DNA of 64,000 bases from the NCBI RefSeq assembly GCF_010894455.1, contig NZ_JAAIXY010000025.1, positions 1-64,000 on the forward strand, written 5' to 3'. Both the position numbers and the translations under genes were made by a program. The stretch is from Myxococcus eversor (lineage in GTDB: Bacteria; Myxococcota; Myxococcia; Myxococcales; Myxococcaceae). Below the pieces are notes generated by a model, which made no database searches, was not told the DNA's origin, and was given only the letters and a program-made list of their open reading frames with translations. This document shows positions 1 through 7,908 of the stretch, piece by piece (the first letter of the stretch is position 1; every line of letters starts with the position of its first letter).

Positions 1-1
1 G

Positions 2-3000
2 GGGGACAGGGTGGGGCTGTGCATGGAGCGCTCGCTGGAGCAGATGGTGGGAGTGCTGGGGATATTGAAGGCGGGGGCGGCATACGTGCCGCTGGACACG
101 AAGTACCCGGCGGAGCGGCTGGGGTACATGGTGGGGGATGCGAAGGTGGTGAGGGTGTTGACGAAGGTGCGTCAGCGAGAGGCCCTGCCGAAGTGGGCGC
201 GCGAGTTGGCGCTGTGCGTGGATGAAGAAGCGGGGGAGGTGGCGAAGCGGCCGGACATGACGCCACCGAGGGCGGTGCCACCGGGAGGCACCTGCTACGT
301 GGTGTACACGTCGGGGAGCACGGGGAAGCCGAAGGGCGTGGCGCTGTCACACGCGGCGCTGTGCAACCTGCTGCTGTGGCAGCGGGCGCACTCAGTGAAG
401 GCGGAGGCCACGACGTTGCAGTTCGCGTCGCTGAGCTTCGATGTGTCCTTCCAGGAAATCTTCTCGACGTGGAGCGCGGGAGGGACGCTGGTGGTGCCAC
501 CAGCGGCGCTGAGGCAGGACGTGCCGGCGCTGCTGGACTTCATGGTGAGTCACCGGGTGGAGAGACTGTTTCTGCCCTTCGTCGCGCTGCAGGCGCTGGC
601 GGACGCGGTGGCGCACGGGGCGAGCGTGCCGTCGTCGTTGAAGGAGGTGGTGACGGCGGGAGAGCAGTTGCAGGTGACGCCCGCGGTGGTGGCCTTCTTC
701 GAGAAGCTGCCGGGGTGCGTGCTGGAGAACCAGTACGGCCCGTCGGAGACGCACGTGGTGAGCGCGCACCGGTTGAAGGGGCCACCGGCGAGCTGGCCGA
801 GGCTGCCGCCGATTGGAGTGCCGCTGCCGGACACGAAGCTGCTGGTGTTGGACGGGCAGGGGAGGCTGTGTCCGATTGGAGTGGCGGGAGAGCTGTACAT
901 CGGCGGGGCGCAGTTGGCGCAGGGGTACCACGAGAGGGCGGAGCTGACGGCGAGGCGCTTCGTGCCGGACGGGTACACGAGGGAGGCGGGGGCGAGGCTG
1001 TACCGGACGGGAGACAGGGCGAGGTGGAGAGGGGACGGGGTGGTGGAGTTCCTGGGCCGGCTGGACGCGCAGGTGAAGGTGCGGGGCTTCCGGGTGGAGT
1101 TGGGGGAGGTGGAGGCGGCGCTGCGGGAGTTGGCGGGAGTGAGGGACGCGGCGGCGGGGGTGCACGAGGACGCGCCGGGGGACAAGAGGTTGGTGGGGTA
1201 CGTGGTGTTGAGGGCGGGGGCGGCGTGGGAGCCGGAGGTGCTGAGAGAGGCGCTGGCGAGGAAGCTGCCGGAGCACATGGTGCCGCCAGCGTTGATGAAG
1301 CTGGAGGCGCTGCCGCTGACGCCGAGTGGGAAGCTGGCGCGAGGGAAGTTGCCAGCGCCGAACGTGGAGAGTCTGCGCGGCGCGGCGCCCTTCGTGGCTC
1401 CACGAGACGAGATGGAGACGCGGTTGGCGGAGGCGTTCGCCTCGGTGCTGAAGCTGCCGCGTGTCAGCGTCACCGACAGCTTCTTCAGCATGGGCGGCCA
1501 CTCCCTGCTGGCGACGCAGCTGGTGTCCCGCCTCCGCTCCCAGCTCAAGGCGGAGGTGCACCTCAAGACGTTGTTCGAGGCGCCCTCCGTCGCCGCGCTG
1601 GCCAGACGACTCGAGTCTTCGCCGCGTGAGCCGCTGAGCGTGCTGCCGCCGCTGGTGCGTGCATCGCGTGATTCACTCCCGCCGCTGTCGTATTCCCAGG
1701 AGCGGCTGTGGAGGTTGTTCAAGGCAAACCCCACGTCCACGGCCTACAACCAGCCCGCGGCGTACCGGTTCAAGGGCGCGCTGAAACTGGATGCACTCCG
1801 CGCCGCGGTCCAGGGCCTGGTGGACCGCCACGCGTCGCTGCGCACCACGTTCAGCGAGGTGGACGGCAGGCCGGTGCAGAAGGTCGCGGAGTCGATGCGA
1901 ATCGACCTGCCGCTGGAAGACTTCCGAGGGCGGGAGGACGCGGAGACGGAGTTGCTCCGGCGAATCGCCGAGGACGCACGCCGGCCCTTCGACCTCACCC
2001 GTGGGCCGCTCGTGCGCGGCTCGCTCATCCGGCTGGCGGATGACGAACACCTGTTCATCTTCAGCAAGCACCACATCCTCTCGGACGGCTGGTCGGAGAG
2101 CATCATCACCCGCGAAGTGGTGCACCTGTACTCCGCCTTCGCGCGGGGCGAGACGCCCAGGCTGCCGCCGCTCGACATCCAGTATCCGGACTACGCGGCC
2201 TGGCAGCGCCGATGGCTCTCCGGCGCCGAACTGGAGACGCGGCTGGACTACTGGCGCGGTGCCCTGGCCAAGGCCCCGAAGCTGCTGAACCTCCCTGTCG
2301 ACAAGCCCCGGCCCGATACCCGCACCTTCAACGGCACGTCGATCTCCGTCTCGCTGGGACGCGCGCGCAGCGACGCCCTCAACCTGCTCTGCCAGCGGGA
2401 GCGGGTGACGCCCTTCATGGCGCTCCTGTCGCTCTTCGGCACCCTGCTGTGTCACCGGGCGCGCCAGGAGGAGATCGTCATCGGCTCGCCCATCGCCAAC
2501 CGGGCGCTGCCGGAGCTGGAGTCGCTCATCGGCCTCTTCGTCAACACCGTGGCCCTGCACGTGGACCTGCGCGGCAACCCGAGCTTCCGTCAGCTCCTGT
2601 CGCGGGTCCGCGACGTCACGCTGGGCGCCTACGCGCATCAGGAGGTGCCCGTCGACCAGGTGGTGGACACCCTCGTCCCCCAGCGACAGCTGAACCGGGC
2701 GCCGCTCTTCCAGGTGATGTTCGTCCTCCAGAACACGCCCATGGAAGCGCTGGTGCTCCCGGAGCTGACCCTGGTCCCCATGCCCGCGGACCGGGGCGCG
2801 TCCATCTACGAACTCACGCTGTCGCTGCAGGAGCGCGCGGATGGCTTCTCCGGCTTGCTGGAGTTCAACACCGACCTCTTCGAGCCCGACACACCCAGAC
2901 GTCTGCGCGAAGCCTTCACCGTGCTCCTCGAGCGGGTGCTGGCGTCGCCGGACCTGTCGGTGGGAATCGATGCGGTGGTCCCCGGATTCGAAGTGCAGGA

Positions 3001-3004
3001 GTGA
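2..3004 (+). CDS. Non-ribosomal peptide synthetase, 3' part (A-PCP-C)
   Basis: The frame is open from base 2, so the 5' end lies outside the window. The order is adenylation domain (entering at core A2), carrier protein, condensation domain. Adenylation cores seen are LKAGAAYVPLD, YTSGSTGKPKG, FDVSFQEIF, NQYGPSETH, YRTGDRARW and the terminal Lys in PSGKL. The carrier motif GGHSL has its phosphopantetheine Ser about 498 residues in. The condensation domain has HHILSDG near residue 690 and SLIGLFVNT. Nothing follows it: no thioesterase, reductase or further A domain. Aligning by eye to GrsA gives a pocket of roughly D-V-Q-F-V-A-Q-V-V-K, closest to proline-type codes; this is inference. Arg codons AGG/AGA and G-ending codons dominate up to about base 1380, then give way to the C-ending codons normal for the rest of the window. 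Confidence 0.95.
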   Translation, partial: GDRVGLCMERSLEQMVGVLGILKAGAAYVPLDTKYPAERLGYMVGDAKVVRVLTKVRQREALPKWARELALCVDEEAGEVAKRPDMTPPRAVPPGGTCYVVYTSGSTGKPKGVALSHAALCNLLLWQRAHSVKAEATTLQFASLSFDVSFQEIFSTWSAGGTLVVPPAALRQDVPALLDFMVSHRVERLFLPFVALQALADAVAHGASVPSSLKEVVTAGEQLQVTPAVVAFFEKLPGCVLENQYGPSETHVVSAHRLKGPPASWPRLPPIGVPLPDTKLLVLDGQGRLCPIGVAGELYIGGAQLAQGYHERAELTARRFVPDGYTREAGARLYRTGDRARWRGDGVVEFLGRLDAQVKVRGFRVELGEVEAALRELAGVRDAAAGVHEDAPGDKRLVGYVVLRAGAAWEPEVLREALARKLPEHMVPPALMKLEALPLTPSGKLARGKLPAPNVESLRGAAPFVAPRDEMETRLAEAFASVLKLPRVSVTDSFFSMGGHSLLATQLVSRLRSQLKAEVHLKTLFEAPSVAALARRLESSPREPLSVLPPLVRASRDSLPPLSYSQERLWRLFKANPTSTAYNQPAAYRFKGALKLDALRAAVQGLVDRHASLRTTFSEVDGRPVQKVAESMRIDLPLEDFRGREDAETELLRRIAEDARRPFDLTRGPLVRGSLIRLADDEHLFIFSKHHILSDGWSESIITREVVHLYSAFARGETPRLPPLDIQYPDYAAWQRRWLSGAELETRLDYWRGALAKAPKLLNLPVDKPRPDTRTFNGTSISVSLGRARSDALNLLCQRERVTPFMALLSLFGTLLCHRARQEEIVIGSPIANRALPELESLIGLFVNTVALHVDLRGNPSFRQLLSRVRDVTLGAYAHQEVPVDQVVDTLVPQRQLNRAPLFQVMFVLQNTPMEALVLPELTLVPMPADRGASIYELTLSLQERADGFSGLLEFNTDLFEPDTPRRLREAFTVLLERVLASPDLSVGIDAVVPGFEVQE

Positions 3005-3012
3005 GCGCCGTC

Positions 3013-4227
3013 ATGGAACTCAAGAATCGCTATCGCAACACCGAGTCGATGATTGGCCACGGCAATCCATCCTTCACCGCCGCGAAAGAGGCGGGGCTGC
3101 TGGACTTGTCCGTGCACAACACCGGACGCGGCTCGCTCTCACTGCCGGATGGCCGTGAGTTCATCAACACCTGCTCATGTTCGTACCTGGGGCTCGATTC
3201 GCACCCGGACGTGCTCCAGGGCGCCATCGACGTCCTCCAGCGCGAGAAGACGATGACCATGTCCATCTCCCGTCTGCGCGTGCGACTGGCGGACCTGGAT
3301 GCGCTCGAGGAGGAGCTGACCCACCTCTGGCGCGTGAAGACGGTGGTCACCAACTCCGCCAGCTCCGCCAGCGCGGGCCTGCTGCCCCTCATCGCCTCCG
3401 GACACCTGCTGCCGGATGGACAGAAGCCCATCCTCGTCTTCGACAAGTCCGCGCACTTCTCGATGAACCTCATCAAGCCCATCTGCGCGGATGAAACCCA
3501 CGTCGTCACCGCGCCCCACAATGACTTGAACTTCCTGGAGGACCTCTGCCGCAAACACGCGCGCGTCGCGTATGTCGCGGATGGCTTCTACTCGATGGGC
3601 GGCGTGGCCATCGTGAAGGACCTGTTCGCCCTCCAGGACAAGTACGGCCTGTTCCTCTACTTCGATGACTCCCACTCGCTCTCCATCTACGGCGGCGCGG
3701 GAGAGGGCTACGTGCGCGCGACGATGGAGGGCGAGGTCAACCCTCGCACCATCATCATCGGTTCGCTGGGCAAGGGCTTCGGCACCGCGGGCGGCGCCAT
3801 CATGCTCGGGCCCAAGCACCACGCGGACCTGGTGGGCCGCTTCGCGGGACCGCTCGGCTGGTCACAGAGCCTGGCGATTCCAGCCATTGGCGCCAGCGTG
3901 GCCTCCGCCCGCCTCCACGGCGCCCCCGAACTGGCCGCGCGGCAGAAGGCCCTGCGCGCCAACGTGCGCTACTTCGACGAGCGGGTGCGCACCCGGACCT
4001 CGGGCGAGGACTTCCCCATCAAGATCATCGACGTGGGGCCCGAGGCTGTCGCCGTGGAGTACTCGCGCAAGCTGATGGAGCGGGGCTTCTACTCGTCGGC
4101 GGTGTTCTTCCCCATCGTCCCGAAGGGGCGGGCGGGGCTGCGCATCATGCTTCGCTCCAACATCTCTTCCGAGGACCTCCAGCGACTCTGTGACGTCGTC
4201 CTGGAGCTGACCTCGCCCGGCACCTGA
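3013..4227 (+). CDS. Alpha-oxoamine synthase family PLP enzyme
   Basis: 404 aa. The family (5-aminolevulinate synthase, KBL, 8-amino-7-oxononanoate synthase, CqsA, PigH) joins an amino acid to an acyl thioester with loss of CO2. The fold-type-I marks are present: Asp218 and His221 in FDDSHS, and the Schiff-base lysine Lys254 in GSLGKGFGT followed by a GG pair. ATG 3013 has AGGAG at 2997-3001 inside the NRPS end; an in-frame GTG at 3001 overlapping the NRPS stop is the alternative. Either way it is coupled to the synthetase and followed 20 bp on by the CitE-like gene. Inference: it either releases a carrier-bound acyl chain as an aminoketone or uses an acyl-CoA made by the next three genes. 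Substrates cannot be read from the sequence. Confidence 0.88.
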   Translation: MELKNRYRNTESMIGHGNPSFTAAKEAGLLDLSVHNTGRGSLSLPDGREFINTCSCSYLGLDSHPDVLQGAIDVLQREKTMTMSISRLRVRLADLDALEEELTHLWRVKTVVTNSASSASAGLLPLIASGHLLPDGQKPILVFDKSAHFSMNLIKPICADETHVVTAPHNDLNFLEDLCRKHARVAYVADGFYSMGGVAIVKDLFALQDKYGLFLYFDDSHSLSIYGGAGEGYVRATMEGEVNPRTIIIGSLGKGFGTAGGAIMLGPKHHADLVGRFAGPLGWSQSLAIPAIGASVASARLHGAPELAARQKALRANVRYFDERVRTRTSGEDFPIKIIDVGPEAVAVEYSRKLMERGFYSSAVFFPIVPKGRAGLRIMLRSNISSEDLQRLCDVVLELTSPGT

Positions 4228-4247
4228 GCCAAGGAGCCACGCGCATC

Positions 4248-5138
4248 ATGACCATGCCCTTGCAGTGCAGGTCCTTCCTGGTGACTCCCGCCATCGACCC
4301 CTCGCGCTTCGACAAAGCGCTGGAGGTGGGGGCGGACATGGGATTGCTGGACCTGGAGGATGGCGTCCCCGAAAGCCTCAAGAACGAGGCGCGCCGACTG
4401 GCCATCTCCTACCTCTCCACTTCGAGACCGCGCGGGCCCCTGTGCCTGCGCATCAACAGCCTGCGCACCGAGGCGGGCCTTCGCGACGTGCTCGCCCTCC
4501 TGGACTCCAACGCCCGGTTGGAGGCCCTGCTGCTGCCGAAAGTCGAATCCCCGTCGGAGATTCATCAAGTGGAGGCGCTGCTCGGCGAGCGCTTCCCGGA
4601 AATGTCCCTGCTCGCCATCATCGAGACGGCGCGCGGCGTGGAAGCGGTGGACGCCATCGCCATGTCCACCCCCCGCCTGCGGGGCCTCATCTTCGGCGCC
4701 GCGGACCTGTCCGCGCAGCTCGGCGTCCCCCTGGCCTGGGAGCCGCTGCTCTACGCGCGCTCCCGCATCGCCATGGCGGCGACCATCGCCGGGGTGAGCG
4801 CCATCGACTCGCCGTTCTTCGACCTGGAGGACCTGGCGGAGCTGGAGGACGAGACGCGCCGGGTCTGCGCGCTGGGCTACACCGGGAAGATTGTCATCCA
4901 CCCGGACCAGGTGGGCGTCGTCCACGCGGCGCTGCGGCCCACCGCGCAGATGGTGGCCCATGCGCGGCGCGTGCTCGCACAGGCGGGGGACGGAAAAGGC
5001 GGCATCCACGTCGTCGGAGGGAGCATGATTGGTCCTCCGCTGGTGACGGTGGCTCGGCGCGTCCTGGCCAGCGTCCAGCTCGAGGAGGCCCTGTCACCCG
5101 TCCAACTCCGGGCGGGCTCCAGGAGTGGAGACTCATGA
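4248..5138 (+). CDS. CitE-like lyase/aldolase (HpcH/HpaI family)
   Basis: 296 aa, usual length for CitE-like acyl-CoA lyases. These Mg-dependent TIM barrels make or cleave malyl-CoA, citramalyl-CoA, beta-methylmalyl-CoA or HMG-CoA. Visible marks are LLDLEDGVP near residue 35, LLPKVES, the metal-ligand Glu in IIETARGV, FGAADLS with its metal Asp, and the late GKIVIHPDQ motif. No catalytic residue appears lost. AAGGAG at 4231-4236 precedes ATG 4248. Its stop overlaps the start of the MaoC gene by four bases (ATGA), so the two are translationally coupled. A CitE-like/MaoC pair also occurs in itaconate/leucine dissimilation (Rv2498c-Rv2499c) and in the ethylmalonyl-CoA pathway. Here it sits in an NRPS operon, suggesting synthesis of a special acyl-CoA. 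Confidence 0.88.
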   Translation: MTMPLQCRSFLVTPAIDPSRFDKALEVGADMGLLDLEDGVPESLKNEARRLAISYLSTSRPRGPLCLRINSLRTEAGLRDVLALLDSNARLEALLLPKVESPSEIHQVEALLGERFPEMSLLAIIETARGVEAVDAIAMSTPRLRGLIFGAADLSAQLGVPLAWEPLLYARSRIAMAATIAGVSAIDSPFFDLEDLAELEDETRRVCALGYTGKIVIHPDQVGVVHAALRPTAQMVAHARRVLAQAGDGKGGIHVVGGSMIGPPLVTVARRVLASVQLEEALSPVQLRAGSRSGDS

Positions 5139-5662
5139 AGAAACTGGTGGCCGCCCACAAGAAGGTGGGCAAGCAGCGCTACCGTGAGACACACGGCCTC
5201 TTCTACGAGGACTTCGAGGTGGGGGACGTCTTCGAGCATCGTCCGGGGCGCACCATCACCGACGTGGACAACATGTGGCAGTCCCTGCTGAGCCTCAACA
5301 CCCACCCGCTCCACATCGACGCCGTCTACGCCAGCAAGACGGAGTGGAAGCAGCCGCTCATCTCCAGCCTCGTCACGCTGGCCATCGTCGGGGGGATGAG
5401 TCTGAACAGCACCAGTGCCAAGGGCGTGGCGAACCTCGGGTGGGATCGCATCCGGTTGACGGCCCCCGTCTTCGTGGGGGACACCCTGTACGCGGAGAGC
5501 CGTGTGCTGGCGAAGCGGAAGTCCCGCTCCCGCCCGAAGCAGGGAGTCGTCACCGTGGAGACCCAGGGCCTCAAGGCGGACGGCACCGTCGTGATGACCT
5601 TCGAGCGCTCCTTCCTCGTGCCCTTGCGGCGCCATGGCGTGGATGTGGATGCGAACTACTGA
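5135..5662 (+). CDS. MaoC-like hydratase, mesaconyl-CoA hydratase type
   Basis: 175 aa single hot-dog protein, start fixed by the ATGA overlap with the CitE-like gene. The opening GLFYEDFEVGD and later NLGWDRIRL and VFVGDTLYAES are typical of MaoC proteins. The usual catalytic signature (G-D-x-N-P-x-H) reads LNTHPLHID here, the variant I associate with mesaconyl-CoA and itaconyl-CoA hydratases rather than R-specific enoyl-CoA hydratases. It should add or remove water on a branched C4/C5 dicarboxylyl-CoA, which suits the lyase encoded just upstream. The following reductase begins 4 bp after its stop, so all four genes from 3013 to 6647 probably share one transcript. Confidence 0.85.
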   Translation: MKKLVAAHKKVGKQRYRETHGLFYEDFEVGDVFEHRPGRTITDVDNMWQSLLSLNTHPLHIDAVYASKTEWKQPLISSLVTLAIVGGMSLNSTSAKGVANLGWDRIRLTAPVFVGDTLYAESRVLAKRKSRSRPKQGVVTVETQGLKADGTVVMTFERSFLVPLRRHGVDVDANY

Positions 5663-5666
5663 AGTG

Positions 5667-6647
5667 ATGACGGCGGTGGTGGTTCGGACCCCAGGTGGTC
5701 CAGAGCAGCTTCACCTGGAAGAGATGCCCCGCCCCACTCCCGCCCCTGGTCAGCTCCTCGTCAGGGTGCGCGCCTCCGCTCTCAACCGCACCGACACCAC
5801 GCAGCGCGCGGGCGGCTATGCGCTGCCTCCAGACGTCACCAGTCCGCTGCTCGGCGTGGAGGTCGCCGGTGTCGTGGAGGCCGTGGGGCAGGGCGTCCGC
5901 GCCTTCGTGCCCGGCCAGCGCGTCTTCGGCCTCGTGGATGGCGGCGGGTACGCGGAGGCGTGTTTGATGGAAGAGGGCATGGCGGTGCCCATTCCAGAGG
6001 GCTGGTCCTTCGTCGAGGCGGCGGCCACGCCGGAGGCGTACTGCACGGCGCACGAGTCCCTGCTGGAGCTGGGCGGGCTCGCCTCGGGTCAGTCCGTGCT
6101 CATCCATGCGGGTGGAAGCGGAATCGGCACCGCCTGCATCCAGGTGGCGCGCTCGGTGGGCGCGCGGGTGTTCATCACCGCGGGCACGGAGGAGAAGAAG
6201 CGCCGGTGTCTCGCGCTGGGCGCGGACGCGGGCGTGGTGCGCACCCAGGAGGACTTCGCGCCAGCGCTCGCGCGGTGGACGCAAGGGCGCGGCGTGGACC
6301 TGGTGGAGGACTTCGTCGGCGGCGCGGCGCTGGAGCGCAACCTGGCCTCACTGCGCCTGGGCGGGTGTCTGCTGCTGGTGGGGCTGATGGATGGAATGCG
6401 CGGGGACATCGACTTGAAGCAGGTGGTGCTGCGCCGGCTTCAAATCAAGGGCATGGCCCTGCGTCCGTTGCCGCTGCCCGCCAAGCTGGCCGTCATGCGG
6501 CGCTTCCAGGAGCGGTGGCTGCCGGAGCTCGTCGCCGGCAGGGTCCGCCCCGTCATCGACTCCACCTTCCCGCTGGCGCGCGTGGCGGATGCTCACCGCC
6601 ACATGGAGTCCAACGCGAGCTTCGGAAAGATAGTGCTGGAACTCTGA
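5667..6647 (+). CDS. Zinc-free MDR: NAD(P)H quinone oxidoreductase / enoyl reductase (PIG3-like)
   Basis: 326 aa from ATG 5667; a GTG at 5664 and ATGs at 5634, 5643 and 5649 inside the MaoC gene are less likely starts. GroES-like N-terminus with ALNRTD and GVEVAG, then the cofactor fold with the dinucleotide motif HAGGSGIGTACIQVA near residue 140. The zinc-binding Cys/His set of alcohol dehydrogenases is not evident, so it belongs with quinone oxidoreductases and enoyl reductases. As last gene of the operon it could reduce the unsaturated CoA ester made by the MaoC protein before the oxoamine synthase uses it; this is inference. It converges on the cyclodeaminase gene with a 3-bp gap. Confidence 0.87.
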   Translation: MTAVVVRTPGGPEQLHLEEMPRPTPAPGQLLVRVRASALNRTDTTQRAGGYALPPDVTSPLLGVEVAGVVEAVGQGVRAFVPGQRVFGLVDGGGYAEACLMEEGMAVPIPEGWSFVEAAATPEAYCTAHESLLELGGLASGQSVLIHAGGSGIGTACIQVARSVGARVFITAGTEEKKRRCLALGADAGVVRTQEDFAPALARWTQGRGVDLVEDFVGGAALERNLASLRLGGCLLLVGLMDGMRGDIDLKQVVLRRLQIKGMALRPLPLPAKLAVMRRFQERWLPELVAGRVRPVIDSTFPLARVADAHRHMESNASFGKIVLEL

Positions 6648-6650
6648 GGC

Positions 6651-7751
6651 TCAGCTCCCCGTGGCCAGACGGACGTCCCGCTTCGGCGCGGCCTCCGGCG
6701 TGTGCAGCAGCGCGTAGGGGTCCAACGCGTCGCCGCCGACCGTCTCCAGGCCCACGGAGGTTCCCAGGCCCAGCCGCTCCGCGTGCTTGAGGAAGAGCGC
6801 GGTGACGACCTGGTCCTCCAGCGCGTAGCCGGTGGAGTCGAACACGGTGGGCTTCTCCCGCCACGGCTCGTACACGTCCGGGTTCTTCACCAGGGTGATG
6901 AGGTCCGGGCCCACCTGGTCGGGGCGGATCTGCTGGCACTCGCCCTCCACCAGGCACTGCACCGTGAAGTCGGGGCACACCAGGCTGCGCTCCAGCAGCG
7001 ACTTCGGCAGCTCCGTCTTGCCGGGCAGGTCGGAGCCCACGGCGTTGATGTGCACGTGCGGCTTGAGCTTCTTCTCGGAGAGGACGGGCCCGCCTCCCAC
7101 GGCGACGGAGGTGGCCGTGCAGATGATGTCCGAGCGCTCCTCCAGCTCCGCCAGGGGGACAATCTTCACGTTCAGCCCGAGGAACGCCGTGCGGCGCGCG
7201 AACGACTCCTGCGCCTCCGGATTCGTGTCGTAACCGAGGACCTCGGTGATGGGGAACAACCGGCTGATGGCGTGGAGCTGCGTCACCGCCTGGGCTCCGC
7301 AGCCAATCAAGCCGATGACGCGGCTGTCGGGCGAGGCCAGGCAGCGCGTGGCCACCGCGGAGGCCGCGCCCGTGCGCAGCGCCGTGGCGAAGACGCCGTC
7401 CATCAGCGCGATGAGGTGGCCGGAGCGCACGTCATAGAGGCTGTTGGTCGCGATGATGGTGGGCAGCCCCCGCTCCTCGGGGTTGTGAGGGCTGTAGCTC
7501 ACCATCTTCACCGTCACCGCGTGCCCGCGCTGCATCACCGGCATCCACTCCAGACACCCCGGCTGGCGCGCGGATTCCAACAGGAAGCCGTCCCGTTTGC
7601 GGACCTCCGTCTGCTCCCCATCGAAGGTGCGCAGCGCTTCGGTCAGCGCGTGGATGAGTTCGTCCATCAGCGCGTTCGCGCCGACCTCCTCCACGATGCA
7701 GCGCAGGTCGGACCGAGTCACCAACAGCGTCCGTGTCGCGTCGCTCTTCAC
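6651..7751 (-). CDS. Ornithine cyclodeaminase / mu-crystallin family protein
   Basis: 366 aa, NAD(P)-dependent family. The Rossmann motif GLIGCGAQA lies in the middle, followed by a conserved Asp-Thr-Asn turn (GYDTN), with the substrate-domain KMVSYSP Lys near residue 80. Members turn ornithine into proline, lysine into pipecolate, reduce cyclic imines, or make diaminopropionate (SbnB type). Beside an NRPS whose pocket looks proline-like, precursor supply is a reasonable guess. It is transcribed toward the NRPS operon from a 157-bp gap carrying a 12-bp palindrome, so it is probably a separate unit. The exact reaction cannot be told by eye. Confidence 0.88.
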   Translation of the reverse strand: MKSDATRTLLVTRSDLRCIVEEVGANALMDELIHALTEALRTFDGEQTEVRKRDGFLLESARQPGCLEWMPVMQRGHAVTVKMVSYSPHNPEERGLPTIIATNSLYDVRSGHLIALMDGVFATALRTGAASAVATRCLASPDSRVIGLIGCGAQAVTQLHAISRLFPITEVLGYDTNPEAQESFARRTAFLGLNVKIVPLAELEERSDIICTATSVAVGGGPVLSEKKLKPHVHINAVGSDLPGKTELPKSLLERSLVCPDFTVQCLVEGECQQIRPDQVGPDLITLVKNPDVYEPWREKPTVFDSTGYALEDQVVTALFLKHAERLGLGTSVGLETVGGDALDPYALLHTPEAAPKRDVRLATGS

Positions 7752-7856
7752 TCGAGATACCCCTGGGCTGAATCACTGTTTCAGCAGCTCACGCGCGAAA
7801 CAGGGCCTGCTGATAACACAGGTCTGTAGTGGGGGCGCAAACTAGCAGGGCTTTCG

Positions 7857-7868
7857 TGTTCGCGAACA
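7857..7868. promoter_or_regulatory. 12-bp perfect palindrome upstream of the cyclodeaminase gene
   Basis: TGTTCGCGAACA is a perfect inverted repeat 106 bp upstream of the cyclodeaminase start, in the only non-coding space between it and the FGE gene. Possible operator; no cognate regulator is visible nearby. Confidence 0.3.
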
Positions 7869-7908
7869 GGGGGGGCTCAACCCGGCGAAAACTGGAGTAT
7901 TTGCAGGG

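Noticed and set aside
1673-2638. Long open frame on the minus strand opposite the NRPS condensation domain
   Set aside because: Arg/Gly-rich translation with no domain; it mirrors codon bias of the real gene. The same applies to long antisense frames opposite the MCP (34621-36690), M20 and glycan genes.
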